Shown in pieces: positions 34,807-44,723 of a stretch of 64,000 nucleotides of DNA. The notes beneath the pieces were generated by a model, which had not been told where the DNA came from, ran no database searches, and saw nothing but the letters and a program-made list of their open reading frames with translations. Source of the stretch: Bacteroidota bacterium (GTDB lineage: Bacteria > Bacteroidota > Rhodothermia > Rhodothermales > UBA10348); the NCBI GenBank assembly GCA_029262855.1, contig JAJCYP010000022.1, positions 62,001 through 126,000 on the forward strand, given 5' to 3'. Numbering within the stretch: position 1 is the first letter of the stretch; each line of letters begins with the position of its first letter. A program made the position numbers and the translations under genes.

Positions 34807-37031
34807 GTGAGGGCGTGAGGGCGGTCACCAAGATTGCGCTTGCCGGCAATCCGAATGTTGGGAAGACAGTGCTGTTCAATGCGCTGACCGGCGCAAACCA
34901 GAAGGTGGCGAACTACCCGGGTGTGACGGTAGAACGCAAGTCCGGACGGCTCACGGGGACTGGAAAGGACGGTGTGCCGGCTGTGGAGGTGGTGGACCTG
35001 CCGGGTTGCTACAGCCTTAATCCGCGGTCCATTGACGAGCGTATCGCACACGATGTCCTGGTTGGTCATGCGCAGAACGAGGAACCGCCGGATGCGGTCA
35101 TCTGCGTGGTGGATGCCACAAACCTTGAGCGAAATCTCTACCTGATCACGCAGGTCCTGGATTTGGGCCTGCCGGCCGTGTTGGGCCTCAATATGATCGA
35201 TGCCGCCGAAGCCGCGGGCATCAAGATCGACACGCAGGCTCTGTCTGAGGCACTGGGCGTCCCGGTTATTCCGCTGGCGGCCAGACACGGCCGCGGGATA
35301 GAGGACGTCCGGGATGCCGTGCTGAACCGTGCCGTAGTCCCGCCGCTGATTGACTGGCCCGTGCGCGATGATGTCGAGGCCCAGGTGCGGCGGCTGGGCG
35401 AGATTCTGGCCAAGGAATACTCTGCGCTCGATGAGCGGCGAGTACGATTCGAGGTATTTGCCGCGCTGACGAGCGATGTGCTGCTTGACAGCTGGACCAA
35501 CAGGGCTCCCGGATTTCGGGACGCGGTTCTCGCGGCCCGCGCCGAGATGGAGTCGTCCTCGATTCCCTATCAGATGGCTGAAACCATGGGCCGATACGGC
35601 TGGGTCAGTCCCCTGGTTCAGCGGGTTGTGCAGCGCCATTCCGACGCCCACGCACGATCCCTGTCCGACAGGATGGACGCCGTCCTGATCCACCGTGTCT
35701 GGGGTCCGGCTATCTTCGCGGCGGTGTTGGTCCTGATTTTCCAGGCGGTGTTCACCTGGGCAGTCCCGGCCATGGACTTCATAGAGTGGTCCGTAAACGG
35801 CATCGGTACTGGGCTCAGGAGCGTACTTCCGGACGGAGTCTTCGAAGACGTCATTGTCGAAGGTGCGCTGACGGGAGTCGGAAACGTCGTCGTATTCCTG
35901 CCCCAGATCCTGATCCTGTTCTTCTTCCTCGGACTCATGGAGGATACCGGATACATGGCTCGCAGTGCGTTCATCATGGACCGGGCCATGCGCCGATTCG
36001 GCCTGTCCGGCGCGTCCGTGGTGCCGCTGCTGTCGGCCTATGCCTGTGCGATTCCAGGAATCATGGCGGCGCGGACGCTACCCGACGAACGCGACCGCAT
36101 CATCACCATCATGGTGGTGCCGCTCCAGGGGTGTTCGGCCCGACTCCCGGTGTATGTGCTGTTCATCGGAGCGTTCATCCCCGCTGGGACGCTGCTTGGC
36201 GTGGTGGGCTATCAAAGTCTGGCGATGACGTCCCTCTACTTCCTCGGAACGGGGATGGCGTTCGTTGCGGCCTGGGTCCTTGGCCGGTTTGTCTTCAAGG
36301 GCGAAGGCTCATCGTTCGTGATGGAACTGCCGCCCTACCGGGTGCCGCAGTGGAAGCTGGTCTTTCGCCGCATGATTGACCGCTCCCGGGTCTTCGTGGT
36401 TCGGGCCGGCAAGATCATCTTTGGGCTCAGCATTCTCCTATGGCTGCTGGCCGCATACCCTAAAACCGAGCTCACGCCGGATCTGGAAAACAGGCTTGCC
36501 ACCGCGCAGGAGGCCGTGGTTCTGGCCGAGCAGGCCGGTGATCCCGCGGTGACCACTTTGGCCCTGGATGCCCAGGCGGCGGCCCAGAATCAGGTGGCAT
36601 CCTTCCGTACCCGCAACAGCTACATCGGCCGATTTGGACGGGCGCTGGAGCCCGTCATGGCGCCCCTGGGCTTCGATTGGAAGATCTCGGCCGGCATCGT
36701 CGCCTCATTTGCTGCCCGCGAGGTGATCGTCAGCGCTCTGGCAACCATCTACAGCGCAGGCGCGGATGCGGACGAGGAAAGCCTGGCGCTCCGCGACGCC
36801 ATCAAGGCAGACACCTACCCGGACGGCACGCCGGTCTTTACGTCACTCGTGGCCGTCAGCCTGATGGTCTTCTTCGTGTTCGCCCTTCAGTGCATGAGCA
36901 CGCTGGCCATCGCGCGCCGGGAATTGAACTCCTGGTTCTGGCCGGCGGTGATGTGGGTCTACATGTTCGCCTTGGCGTACGTGTTTTCGCTTGTGGTCTA
37001 CCAGGGCGGGCTCGCACTGGGGCTTGGCTGA
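34803..37031 (+). CDS. feoB: Ferrous iron transporter FeoB
   Basis: The protein has 742 residues. The N-terminal G domain has G1 GNPNVGKT, G3 DLPG and G4 NMID. The GDI helical domain follows, then the membrane part with two Gate domains. The pore-region sentence VPLQGCSARLPVYVLFIGAF contains the conserved cysteine. The length and order match full FeoB. It imports Fe2+ across the inner membrane and should be under iron control from the upstream box. It converges on the lipoprotein gene at 37033. Confidence 0.96.
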   Translation: MSEGVRAVTKIALAGNPNVGKTVLFNALTGANQKVANYPGVTVERKSGRLTGTGKDGVPAVEVVDLPGCYSLNPRSIDERIAHDVLVGHAQNEEPPDAVICVVDATNLERNLYLITQVLDLGLPAVLGLNMIDAAEAAGIKIDTQALSEALGVPVIPLAARHGRGIEDVRDAVLNRAVVPPLIDWPVRDDVEAQVRRLGEILAKEYSALDERRVRFEVFAALTSDVLLDSWTNRAPGFRDAVLAARAEMESSSIPYQMAETMGRYGWVSPLVQRVVQRHSDAHARSLSDRMDAVLIHRVWGPAIFAAVLVLIFQAVFTWAVPAMDFIEWSVNGIGTGLRSVLPDGVFEDVIVEGALTGVGNVVVFLPQILILFFFLGLMEDTGYMARSAFIMDRAMRRFGLSGASVVPLLSAYACAIPGIMAARTLPDERDRIITIMVVPLQGCSARLPVYVLFIGAFIPAGTLLGVVGYQSLAMTSLYFLGTGMAFVAAWVLGRFVFKGEGSSFVMELPPYRVPQWKLVFRRMIDRSRVFVVRAGKIIFGLSILLWLLAAYPKTELTPDLENRLATAQEAVVLAEQAGDPAVTTLALDAQAAAQNQVASFRTRNSYIGRFGRALEPVMAPLGFDWKISAGIVASFAAREVIVSALATIYSAGADADEESLALRDAIKADTYPDGTPVFTSLVAVSLMVFFVFALQCMSTLAIARRELNSWFWPAVMWVYMFALAYVFSLVVYQGGLALGLG

Positions 37032-37032
37032 C

Positions 37033-37965
37033 CTACCATTCGTAGCCCAGCGCCCGGGCCAGGGCTCGGTCGATCGGCCACTCCTCCCTGAAAATACCCA
37101 GCGCTCCGAAGTGCCCGTAGCCATTCTGGACGTTGCCGATCAAATCCGGCTGCGCCAGAACCTCCGGGTCAAACACACCGAGGGGTGGGTCCCAGTCTGT
37201 GTCCATGATGCGAACCTGGACGCCCATTGACATCGCGGATTCGGGGGTCTGATCGTAGACGCCCTCTGCCCGGTAGTCGGCGACCAGCTGACGGACCGTC
37301 TCCGTATCCTGATTCAGATTCAGCGTGACACGCCATGCCCCGTCAGCGGTGCGCAGCCCCGAGCGTCCGTATGGCACGAAGAAGAAGGCCTGCAAAGCGC
37401 CTCCTCCCGGCTGCGAGCCGTTGTTCTGGTTGTTCAGCAGATAGATGGCGTTGATGTCCCAGGGTGACGCGACGCGCGGAATGGTAATCTCCTGCCGGAT
37501 CTGCGTCGAGTCTGGCGAAAATGTGATCGGCCCCTTCTCGAACAGGGCCGCGTCCGGAATCTCGGGAATCCGGGTCTCGGCCCACGCCATTTTCTCGTCC
37601 GCGCGGATAACCTCCAGGCGGTATCTGCGTCCTGGCATCACGATAAAACGCGAGCGAAAGATGTGCCCGTACGTGCCGTCATCCAGCTTTTCGAAACTGT
37701 GGTCCCATTCCCTGATCCAGCCCGTTGTGAGATCAGTCGAGAAGACCTTGGCGTCGATTCGGTGGTCCTCGGTCGGTGCCAGAATCAGCTCCGGATTCCG
37801 GGTGACCGGTATCACGCGGACGCTGTGGTTCTCCTCCAGCTGATCCAGGAATCCGTACACCGTGAAATACCGCTCGTCGTTGTCGAACGGGTCCAGCGTC
37901 GTATCGGAACACGCGAACGTCGAGAACGCCAGGAAGAGGAGCAGGAGCCGGACGTAGGTTCGCAA
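37033..37965 (-). CDS. DUF4249-like lipoprotein
   Basis: The protein has 310 residues. A signal peptide with lipobox-like AFSTFAC is followed by a beta-rich body (TVYGFLDQLEENHSVRVIPV, PGRRYRLEVIRADEKMAWAET) that recalls DUF4249 proteins, which usually accompany TonB receptors in Bacteroidota. The match is by general pattern only. TTG 37965 is the start that opens the signal peptide; the frame is open further without coding sense. It lies downstream of the permease gene in the same orientation, 321 bases away. Confidence 0.6.
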   Translation of the reverse strand: MRTYVRLLLLFLAFSTFACSDTTLDPFDNDERYFTVYGFLDQLEENHSVRVIPVTRNPELILAPTEDHRIDAKVFSTDLTTGWIREWDHSFEKLDDGTYGHIFRSRFIVMPGRRYRLEVIRADEKMAWAETRIPEIPDAALFEKGPITFSPDSTQIRQEITIPRVASPWDINAIYLLNNQNNGSQPGGGALQAFFFVPYGRSGLRTADGAWRVTLNLNQDTETVRQLVADYRAEGVYDQTPESAMSMGVQVRIMDTDWDPPLGVFDPEVLAQPDLIGNVQNGYGHFGALGIFREEWPIDRALARALGYEW

Positions 37966-38286
37966 GACGCTGAGAGTTGGTGTGGACGAAAAGGTAGCGT
38001 CGGGAAGGGACCCTGCTATGGCGGGCGCCACGAACGGTAATCCATCCGTCGCGAGTGGTTGCCGGGGGAGTGTTCTCCGGCTAGTTTCCCGCTCCAACCA
38101 GGTCAGCCCCATGGATCGACGCACGGCGATCAACCGGACCTCACTGCTTCTCGCCGCCGCCGTGTCTACCCTCAAGGACGCCATCAAAACACTTCGGGCC
38201 ACCCTTCTTGACCGGCCAACCGAGGACGGATCGGAGTTGACAGATGATGCCCGCGCGTCCTGCAACGAGCTACCTCCGGACCGCCC
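37966..38286. other. Gap between permease and lipoprotein genes
   Basis: This stretch should hold the lipoprotein promoter on the minus strand. On the plus strand, 38111 starts a short frame reading MDRRTAINRTSLLLAAAVS, which looks like a twin-arginine signal. It then runs into the antisense of the permease gene without a recognisable domain, so it is either a gene remnant or chance. Confidence 0.35.
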
Positions 38287-40911
38287 CTACTCGATTCGAA
38301 GGGCCGCGACGGGGTCCATCTTTGCAGCCCGGTACGCCTGGAAAGCGGTAGTAGCCACGCCTACCGCCACCGCTGTCACGGCACCCACCGCCAAGGTAAC
38401 CGGCGAGATGTCGGTTCGATACGCGAACTCCTCCAGCCATCCAGTTCCGAACAGGATGGCGAGTGGTGTCGCCAGCACGACAGCCACGCTGATCAGAAGA
38501 ACAGTTTCCCGGGTCAACAGGCGAACGATCTCCGGGACCGTCGCGCCAATCGCCTTTCGAACTCCGATTTCTCGCGTTCGACGCTCGGCAGCATGGGCGG
38601 CGAGGCCAAAAAGGCCCAGGCAGGCGACGAGAAAGGCCAAAAGCGTTGCGATTCCCAGAAGCCGGCCTGTGCGTTCATCGCCGGTATAGAGCGCCTCATA
38701 GCGGGCATCCATGAAGGATGCCGAGAATGGGTTTATGGTGTCATACTGCTTGTAGATCTCCTCCAGGTCCAACAGGGCCTCCGCCGTGCGCGCGTGATCG
38801 AGCCGGACGTTGATCATCGTGTACCAGTTCGGCGGGGCGCTAAACAGCATTATGGGGGCAATGGCCTCGCGAGCTGAGCGGAAGTGGAAATCCTCCAGTA
38901 CGCCCACGACCTGAAACGTCCGATCAACGGCGGGCATTCGAATCTCCTGCCCGATGGGGTTTTCCCACTCGATCTGCCTGGCAAACTCCTGGTTGATCAA
39001 GACGGCAGACTCCCTATCCGTCGGGTGTTGCCGATCCAGTTCTCTGCCCTCTGCAATTCGCATTCTGAACGTCTCCGGGTAAGCAGCGTCACCCACCAGC
39101 ATGCGCACGGCCGGCCGGTCGTCGTCACTGATGCCCGGAATCTCGATGGGTATCCCCCAGTCCCCTCCACCCGGACGATTGGCCGAGAGAGAGACCGACA
39201 CGACACCGGGCACGGCGGCCATCTGATTGGCGATGTCATCGAAGCGAGCAGACAGGCTGTTGTCCTGGAGGGAAATGCCGACCAGGTTGTTGGCATCAAA
39301 GCCGAGTGGCTTCTCCGAAAGGAAAGCGAGCTGGTCCGAGACGATACCAGCGCTCATGAGCAGTCCAATTGAAATCACGAACTGAACCAGGACCAGCCCA
39401 CGACGCAGGCCTCCGTTGCCTCGGCGGTCAAGCGATCCGCGCATGACGGCCACAGGTCGAAACCCGGAGAGCACGAAGGCCGGGTAGGCGCCGGCCAGAA
39501 TCCCGAGTCCGAGGACCAATCCCAGGCCGGCGGCCTGGATCGGAATGGCCAACAGGTCGGACGGACTGAACGCCTTTCCAGACAGTTCATTGAATGCAGG
39601 CAGGAGAAGGATCGCAAGGACAAGTCCCACCAGCCAGGCCATACTGACATTGGCAGTCGACTCGGTCAGAAACTGCTGAATGATCGCACCCCGGCGGGCG
39701 CCGAGGCTCTTGCGGACACCCACCTCTCTGGAGCGCAGTGCAGCCCTCGCTGTCGAGAGATTGATGAAATTGAGGGCCGCAAGCAGCAGAATGAAGAACG
39801 CAATGAGCGAGAGCATGCGGACGTTCTGCAGACTGCCCATGGTTCCGATCTCTCGAAACATGTTGGACCGCAGATAGATGTCCTCCACGTTCTGGAGATG
39901 CAGATCCCCGACCCGGGACGCCACGTCAGGCGCGAGGTTGGCGTGGACTACCCGGGTCGCGGCCGTCGCAACCGACTCAGCCTTCGCCTCAGGCCTGAGC
40001 TTGAGATAGGTATAGTACTGATTCCAGGCCACCCAGTCGTCGTGGGACGGGTTCGGGTACGCCGACATCGAGGCCAGGAATGTGGGCACAAAGTGCGAGG
40101 TCTCCGGGACATCGCGCATGACCCCGGTGATGCGGTAGTCGGTATCCGTGCCGACTCGCAAAACCCGACCCATAACGTCCGTCCGTCCGAACAGAGTTCG
40201 GGCCATCTCTTCCGAGACGACCATGGTATGGGGTGCAACAAGTGCCGCGGAGGGATCTCCGGAAACAAGTGGCCACGAGAACACCTGAAAGGTGGTGGAG
40301 TCGGCGTAGAATCCTCCCGAGAGCTGCATCCGCACACCCTCAATCTCCGCCTGCGACCGTCCGAAAAAGACGAAACGGGTCGAGGCCTCAATGTCCGCCA
40401 GCTCGGTGGCGGCGGTAGGACCATAGGGTCCGTTCACCTTCGCGATGCCGTCGTACTCGCCATCATCATGCTGGGCGACCAGGCGAAATACCCGGTCTCC
40501 ATCCGTGAGATGACGATCGTAGGATCGTTCGTGGACCACGAACAGGGCGATCAGAAGCGCCGTGCCCAGGCCGACGGCGAGACCTGCAAGATTGATGGCC
40601 GAGTAGGTCTTGTGTCGAGCCGTGAAACGCCAGGCTACTTGCAGGTAGTTCTTGATCATGATGGGTCCTGATCGGCGATGGGAATTCGTTCGAAGGGTAT
40701 GCGGACGGATGAACAGGACCGCCTCCTTGACGTAGCGAAGTCGTGCCCGCCGGGCTCCGTGATGGTCCACATCGGAGCAAAAGGATTCCTCGAGGTCGCC
40801 CAGCACCTCCTCTGCCAGTTCGGGACGACAGATTCGAAGCAGGAGTCGGCGAACCAGTTGCGGTGGGTCTGGCCGATGGCCTCGGGTGCCGTGTGGGTCC
40901 CGCTTTGTCAC
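38287..40911 (-). CDS. MacB/FtsX-type ABC transporter permease with permease prefix domain
   Basis: The protein has 874 residues. The N terminus (LVRRLLLRICRPELAEEVLGDLEESF) is the permease prefix domain typical of PadR-linked permeases. Membrane helices then frame two MacB periplasmic core domains and two FtsX domains (RSREVGVRKSLGARRGAIIQQFL; RTREIGVRKAIGATVPEIVRLL), each with three helices. No ATPase gene is adjacent, so the nucleotide-binding partner must be elsewhere. It starts at GTG overlapping the padR stop (GTGA). It probably exports a lipophilic compound or peptide, or acts in envelope stress. Confidence 0.88.
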   Translation of the reverse strand: MTKRDPHGTRGHRPDPPQLVRRLLLRICRPELAEEVLGDLEESFCSDVDHHGARRARLRYVKEAVLFIRPHTLRTNSHRRSGPIMIKNYLQVAWRFTARHKTYSAINLAGLAVGLGTALLIALFVVHERSYDRHLTDGDRVFRLVAQHDDGEYDGIAKVNGPYGPTAATELADIEASTRFVFFGRSQAEIEGVRMQLSGGFYADSTTFQVFSWPLVSGDPSAALVAPHTMVVSEEMARTLFGRTDVMGRVLRVGTDTDYRITGVMRDVPETSHFVPTFLASMSAYPNPSHDDWVAWNQYYTYLKLRPEAKAESVATAATRVVHANLAPDVASRVGDLHLQNVEDIYLRSNMFREIGTMGSLQNVRMLSLIAFFILLLAALNFINLSTARAALRSREVGVRKSLGARRGAIIQQFLTESTANVSMAWLVGLVLAILLLPAFNELSGKAFSPSDLLAIPIQAAGLGLVLGLGILAGAYPAFVLSGFRPVAVMRGSLDRRGNGGLRRGLVLVQFVISIGLLMSAGIVSDQLAFLSEKPLGFDANNLVGISLQDNSLSARFDDIANQMAAVPGVVSVSLSANRPGGGDWGIPIEIPGISDDDRPAVRMLVGDAAYPETFRMRIAEGRELDRQHPTDRESAVLINQEFARQIEWENPIGQEIRMPAVDRTFQVVGVLEDFHFRSAREAIAPIMLFSAPPNWYTMINVRLDHARTAEALLDLEEIYKQYDTINPFSASFMDARYEALYTGDERTGRLLGIATLLAFLVACLGLFGLAAHAAERRTREIGVRKAIGATVPEIVRLLTRETVLLISVAVVLATPLAILFGTGWLEEFAYRTDISPVTLAVGAVTAVAVGVATTAFQAYRAAKMDPVAALRIE

Positions 40912-41243
40912 GCGAGCTCCGGTCTCAGATTTCCGGAGATCAAGGACCGGAGGCGCTGCCGCGACTCGCGCGTCGCCCGGAGAACCGCGACACCGGACCC
41001 CGTGATATTGAACATGCGCTTCCTGCGGCCACCGCGCTCACTGGACGCCCCGGTGAGGTCGCTCCGCAGGTAGCCCTTGTCCTCCAGTCGGTAGAGGGTC
41101 GCGTGGGTGGCGCCCAGCGAGACAGATCGGCCGGCTTCTTCCTTCAACAGGTTTCGTACCGTTAGCCCATACCCGCTGCCATCCAAGGCAGCCACGGCCA
41201 GAAGCACCAGCTCTTCAAATTCGCCAATACCGTTTCGTCCCAT
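40908..41243 (-). CDS. PadR family transcriptional regulator
   Basis: The protein has 111 residues with the winged-helix PadR sentence (FEELVLLAVAALDGSGYGLTVRNLL, SLGATHATLYRLEDKGYL, RRKRMFNITGSG). It is translationally coupled to the permease, which it most likely represses. It is shorter than PadR-s2 types, as is usual for the permease-linked group. The 103 bases between it and the downstream end of the ABC exporter gene carry its promoter. Confidence 0.92.
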   Translation of the reverse strand: MGRNGIGEFEELVLLAVAALDGSGYGLTVRNLLKEEAGRSVSLGATHATLYRLEDKGYLRSDLTGASSERGGRRKRMFNITGSGVAVLRATRESRQRLRSLISGNLRPELA

Positions 41244-41346
41244 GACGAAGAATCAGCAACCCGCATAAGTTATGCAAGGTAGTAACAAATACCCTGCGGA
41301 TTGGCTTGCCCTATGCCTGACGCCCTCTGTCGGCACGGGACCGCCC

Positions 41347-43161
41347 TCAGGCCTCGCTCGCCACGTAGTCCTCGCCTGGGTTCACAAACAGGTCTTCCTC
41401 CCACCTGTACTGCTTGTCGTGAAGCTCGCGGTAGCGGCCGTTCAGGCCCATTAGCTTGGCGTGGGACCCCGACTCTATGATCTCGCCGCCCTCGAGCACC
41501 AGAATCTGGTCGGCACTTCGGATGGTCGAAAGACGGTGCGCGATCACAAAGGTGGTCCGGCCCTCTCTCAGCGAATGGAATCCTTCCTGAATGAGGGCTT
41601 CGCTCTCGCTGTCGAGGCTGGAGGTGGCCTCGTCGAGGATCAGTATGCGCGGGTCCGCGAGAATCGCGCGGGCGATGGCGATCCGTTGGCGCTGCCCGCC
41701 CGAGAGCTTGACGCCCCGCTCGCCCACAACCGTTTCGTAACCATCCGTAAAGTCGCGGACAAACTCGTCGCAGTTGGCCAGATCGGCGACGCGTCGCACT
41801 TCCTCGTCAGAGGCGTCAGGCCGCGCAAAGCGGATATTGTCGGCGACGGTCCCGTCGAACAGGAAATTTTCCTGCATCACTACCCCCAGGAGGCTCCGGT
41901 AGTCCTTGAGCCGGATGGCACTCAGGTCCACGCCATCCACCGTGATGCGTCCCTTGTCGGGCCGGTTGAAGGCCATCACCAGGCTGACCAGCGTACTCTT
42001 GCCCGATCCGCTCGACCCGACCAGCGCCGTGGTGGTGCCGGCCGGCGCGTGCAGGGACACGCCCTTGAGCACAGGCACGTTCTCATCGTATGAAAACCAG
42101 ACATCCTCGAACCCAATGTCGCCCCGCGAACTGGTAAAGGGTTGCTTGGCCTCGTCGGCCTGGTCCTCGGTCTCGTTCCCGAGCAGCTCCCTGATTCGAT
42201 CGATGCCGGCGAAGGCCTCCGAAATCTGGGTCCCGATGTTGGCAATCTGCACGATCGGTGCGGCAAGGAGCCCGATCAGAAAGACATACATTACGAAATC
42301 ACCCAGCGTCATGGACCCCGCCAGAATGGCTCGCCCGCCGACGATAATCAGCGTCACGCCGACGGCGCCGATCACCAGCCCCGCGAATGTGGATATGGCC
42401 GAAACGCCGGTAATGGACTTGCGGATGTTCTGGAAGAGATCATTGACGCCGCCCGAAAACACATCCTGCTCGCGCCTCTCCAAGCCATAGGCCTTGACGA
42501 TGCGGATTCCGTTCAGGGTCTCGTTGAGACGTCCGGTGACCTGAGCATTGATCTCGCCGCGCTCGCGAAAGATGGGGCGCAGCTTGCGAAACGCCATCGC
42601 CATGCCGCCCCCGAAAACGACCAGGATGGCCAAGGTGATGGATGTCAGTTGCCAGTTCAGCCAGAACAGGACACCCAGTGCGATGGATGCGGTGAAGAAG
42701 CCGCCTATGAGCTGTATGATGCCCGTCCCGACCAGATTTCGGATTCCCTCGGCATCGGTCATGATGCGCGAGATCAGGACACCGGTCTTTGTCGTGTCAA
42801 AGAATCGAATCGGAAGGCGGGTCACATGCTCCTGCACCCGCCGCCGCATCTCCATGATCGCGCCCTGCGCCGTGACGCTGATCACCTGGGACAGTGAAAA
42901 GGTGGTGATGCCCTGCAGGACAGTGGCGCCTCCCACGGCAATGGCCAGCGTGACCAGCATCTCGGTTTGCCCCTGAGTCACGACGTCGTCGATGAGGGAC
43001 TTGGAGGCCCAAGGCAAAACGAAGCCACTCAGGCGGTTGATGACCATCAGCCCAAGGCCGATGGCCAGCTTGCCCCGGTGGGACCACATGAGCGCGCGTG
43101 CCTCACGCCAGGTTTCGGCCGTGATCTTGGCCTTCTTTTTCTTTTCCGGGAGATCAGTCAC
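41347..43161 (-). CDS. ABC exporter with fused membrane and ATPase domains (MsbA-like)
   Basis: The protein has 604 residues. Six membrane helices (type 1 exporter domain) precede a complete nucleotide-binding domain: Walker A GSSGSGKST, Q-loop VMQENFLF, signature LSGGQRQRIAIARAI, Walker B ILILDEATSSLD and H-loop AHRLS. It works as a dimer at the inner membrane; lipid, polysaccharide or drug export are all possible. GTG 43161 gives a usual start before a lysine-rich stretch; TTG codons up to 43269 would overlap the divergent decarboxylase gene. Confidence 0.88.
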   Translation of the reverse strand: MTDLPEKKKKAKITAETWREARALMWSHRGKLAIGLGLMVINRLSGFVLPWASKSLIDDVVTQGQTEMLVTLAIAVGGATVLQGITTFSLSQVISVTAQGAIMEMRRRVQEHVTRLPIRFFDTTKTGVLISRIMTDAEGIRNLVGTGIIQLIGGFFTASIALGVLFWLNWQLTSITLAILVVFGGGMAMAFRKLRPIFRERGEINAQVTGRLNETLNGIRIVKAYGLERREQDVFSGGVNDLFQNIRKSITGVSAISTFAGLVIGAVGVTLIIVGGRAILAGSMTLGDFVMYVFLIGLLAAPIVQIANIGTQISEAFAGIDRIRELLGNETEDQADEAKQPFTSSRGDIGFEDVWFSYDENVPVLKGVSLHAPAGTTTALVGSSGSGKSTLVSLVMAFNRPDKGRITVDGVDLSAIRLKDYRSLLGVVMQENFLFDGTVADNIRFARPDASDEEVRRVADLANCDEFVRDFTDGYETVVGERGVKLSGGQRQRIAIARAILADPRILILDEATSSLDSESEALIQEGFHSLREGRTTFVIAHRLSTIRSADQILVLEGGEIIESGSHAKLMGLNGRYRELHDKQYRWEEDLFVNPGEDYVASEA

Positions 43162-43259
43162 GAGGGGAGGGGCAAAAGTGCGTTCCTGCCTACGCCGCGG
43201 CTCATAGAAGTTTCGCAGGCGGGCGCCCGGTACATTCTGGAGAGCCAACCACAACGCAA

Positions 43260-44711
43260 TTGCCTCCAAGTCTAGACCTTGCCCCGGCCGATTTCGAACT
43301 CCTGCTTCATCGGGTGGCCGCGCTGGTTCGCGAGCGGTACGAACACCTCGACGGAAGGGTCTTCTGCGGAGAAACTCCAGACGAGGTCGCGAGCTGGTTT
43401 GACGAACCGCTTCCCGAGTCCGGAGGGGATCTTGGCGAATTGCTTCTGGAGGTGAAGGCCAAGGTGATGGACACGGCCACGCTGAACATCGGATCCAACA
43501 TGTACGCGTACGTGATGGCCGGAGGAAATCAGGTCTCGGTAGCCGCAGACCTTCTGGTGTCGGCGATCAATCAGAATGTGACGAAGTGGCACCTGGCCCC
43601 GGCACTGACGGAGCTCGAGAAGAGAGTGATTCAGTGGACGGGACAGTTCGTTGGATATGGTCCCGCTGCCGGGGGCGCCATCGTGAGTAGTGGATCTGCG
43701 GCCAACCTGATGGGCCTGACGGTTGGCCGGAACGTCTTTCTCGAGCGTGCGGGGGCGCGGGAGAAGGGACTCTTCGGCATGGCGCCGACGGTGCTTTATG
43801 CGTCTACTGAAACGCATGGAAGCGTCGACAAGAGTCTGGATGTCCTGGGAATCGGCTCCGACCAGCTCAGGCGCATCCCGGTGGATGCGGACTTCCGCAT
43901 CGACGTCAACGCGCTCCGGGAGGCCATCCAGACAGATCGGTCACGAGGGCTCCAGCCGTTCTGTGTCGTCGGAAACGCCGGGACGGTCAATACCGGTGCG
44001 ATCGACCCGTTGACCCAGTTGGCGGATCTGAGTGAGGCCGAGGGACTCTGGTTCCACGTCGACGGATCGTACGGAGGGCTCGCCTCTGCCGTGCCGGAAC
44101 TCGCCGATCTGTATGCCGGAATGGATCGGGCCGATTCCATCGCCCTGGACTACCATAAGTGGTTGTACCAACCGTTCGAGATTGGGTGTACCCTGGTTCG
44201 CGACTGGGCACAACTGGAGCGGACGTTCAAGCGCTCGGCCAGCTATCTGGACACCGACAAGGAAGGCGGGGGGCGATTCGACATAAACGAGCACCATTTC
44301 CAGCTCTCCCGCAGCGGGAAGGCACTCAAGGTGTGGATGAGTCTGAAGGCGTACGGCACCACGCGCTTCATCGACATGATGCGAAAGGACGTCGAGCTCC
44401 GTGCCTACCTGTGCCGGACGCTCGACGCCGCCGAGGACTTTCGGGTGGTTTCAAACGGGCCCCTGGCTATCGCGACGTTTCAGTACATCGGGAGTCTGGA
44501 ACCCGGACACGAGAATCGGATCGCCGCCTTGAATGCCTCCATGGTGCCCGCCATAGAACGGGATGGGCGCATCTTCCTGACCGGCACCATACTGGATGGC
44601 AGGCAAGTGCTCAGAGCCTGCATCATCAATCACCGGACACAGCAGTCCGACATAGATTTCATGGTACGGGTCCTTCGGGAGGTGGGACAATCCGTGGAAC
44701 GGACCCGCTGA
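43260..44711 (+). CDS. PLP-dependent decarboxylase, group II (aromatic amino acid/glutamate type)
   Basis: The protein has 483 residues. The group II decarboxylase fold is evident: SSGSAANLMGL, ASTETHGSVDKSLDVLGI, GNAGTVNTGAIDPL, FHVDGSYGG and the PLP lysine in LDYHKWLYQPFEIGC. It would decarboxylate an amino acid (aromatic L-amino acids, glutamate or diaminobutyrate) in the cytoplasm; the substrate cannot be told. It starts with TTG at 43260, the first start in frame, divergent from the ABC exporter. Confidence 0.85.
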   Translation: MPPSLDLAPADFELLLHRVAALVRERYEHLDGRVFCGETPDEVASWFDEPLPESGGDLGELLLEVKAKVMDTATLNIGSNMYAYVMAGGNQVSVAADLLVSAINQNVTKWHLAPALTELEKRVIQWTGQFVGYGPAAGGAIVSSGSAANLMGLTVGRNVFLERAGAREKGLFGMAPTVLYASTETHGSVDKSLDVLGIGSDQLRRIPVDADFRIDVNALREAIQTDRSRGLQPFCVVGNAGTVNTGAIDPLTQLADLSEAEGLWFHVDGSYGGLASAVPELADLYAGMDRADSIALDYHKWLYQPFEIGCTLVRDWAQLERTFKRSASYLDTDKEGGGRFDINEHHFQLSRSGKALKVWMSLKAYGTTRFIDMMRKDVELRAYLCRTLDAAEDFRVVSNGPLAIATFQYIGSLEPGHENRIAALNASMVPAIERDGRIFLTGTILDGRQVLRACIINHRTQQSDIDFMVRVLREVGQSVERTR

Positions 44712-44723
44712 ACGGGGGGGCTG

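Noticed and set aside
34242-35693. Minus-strand frame of 483 codons opposite feoA/feoB
   Set aside because: It overlaps three unmistakable genes and lacks any domain.
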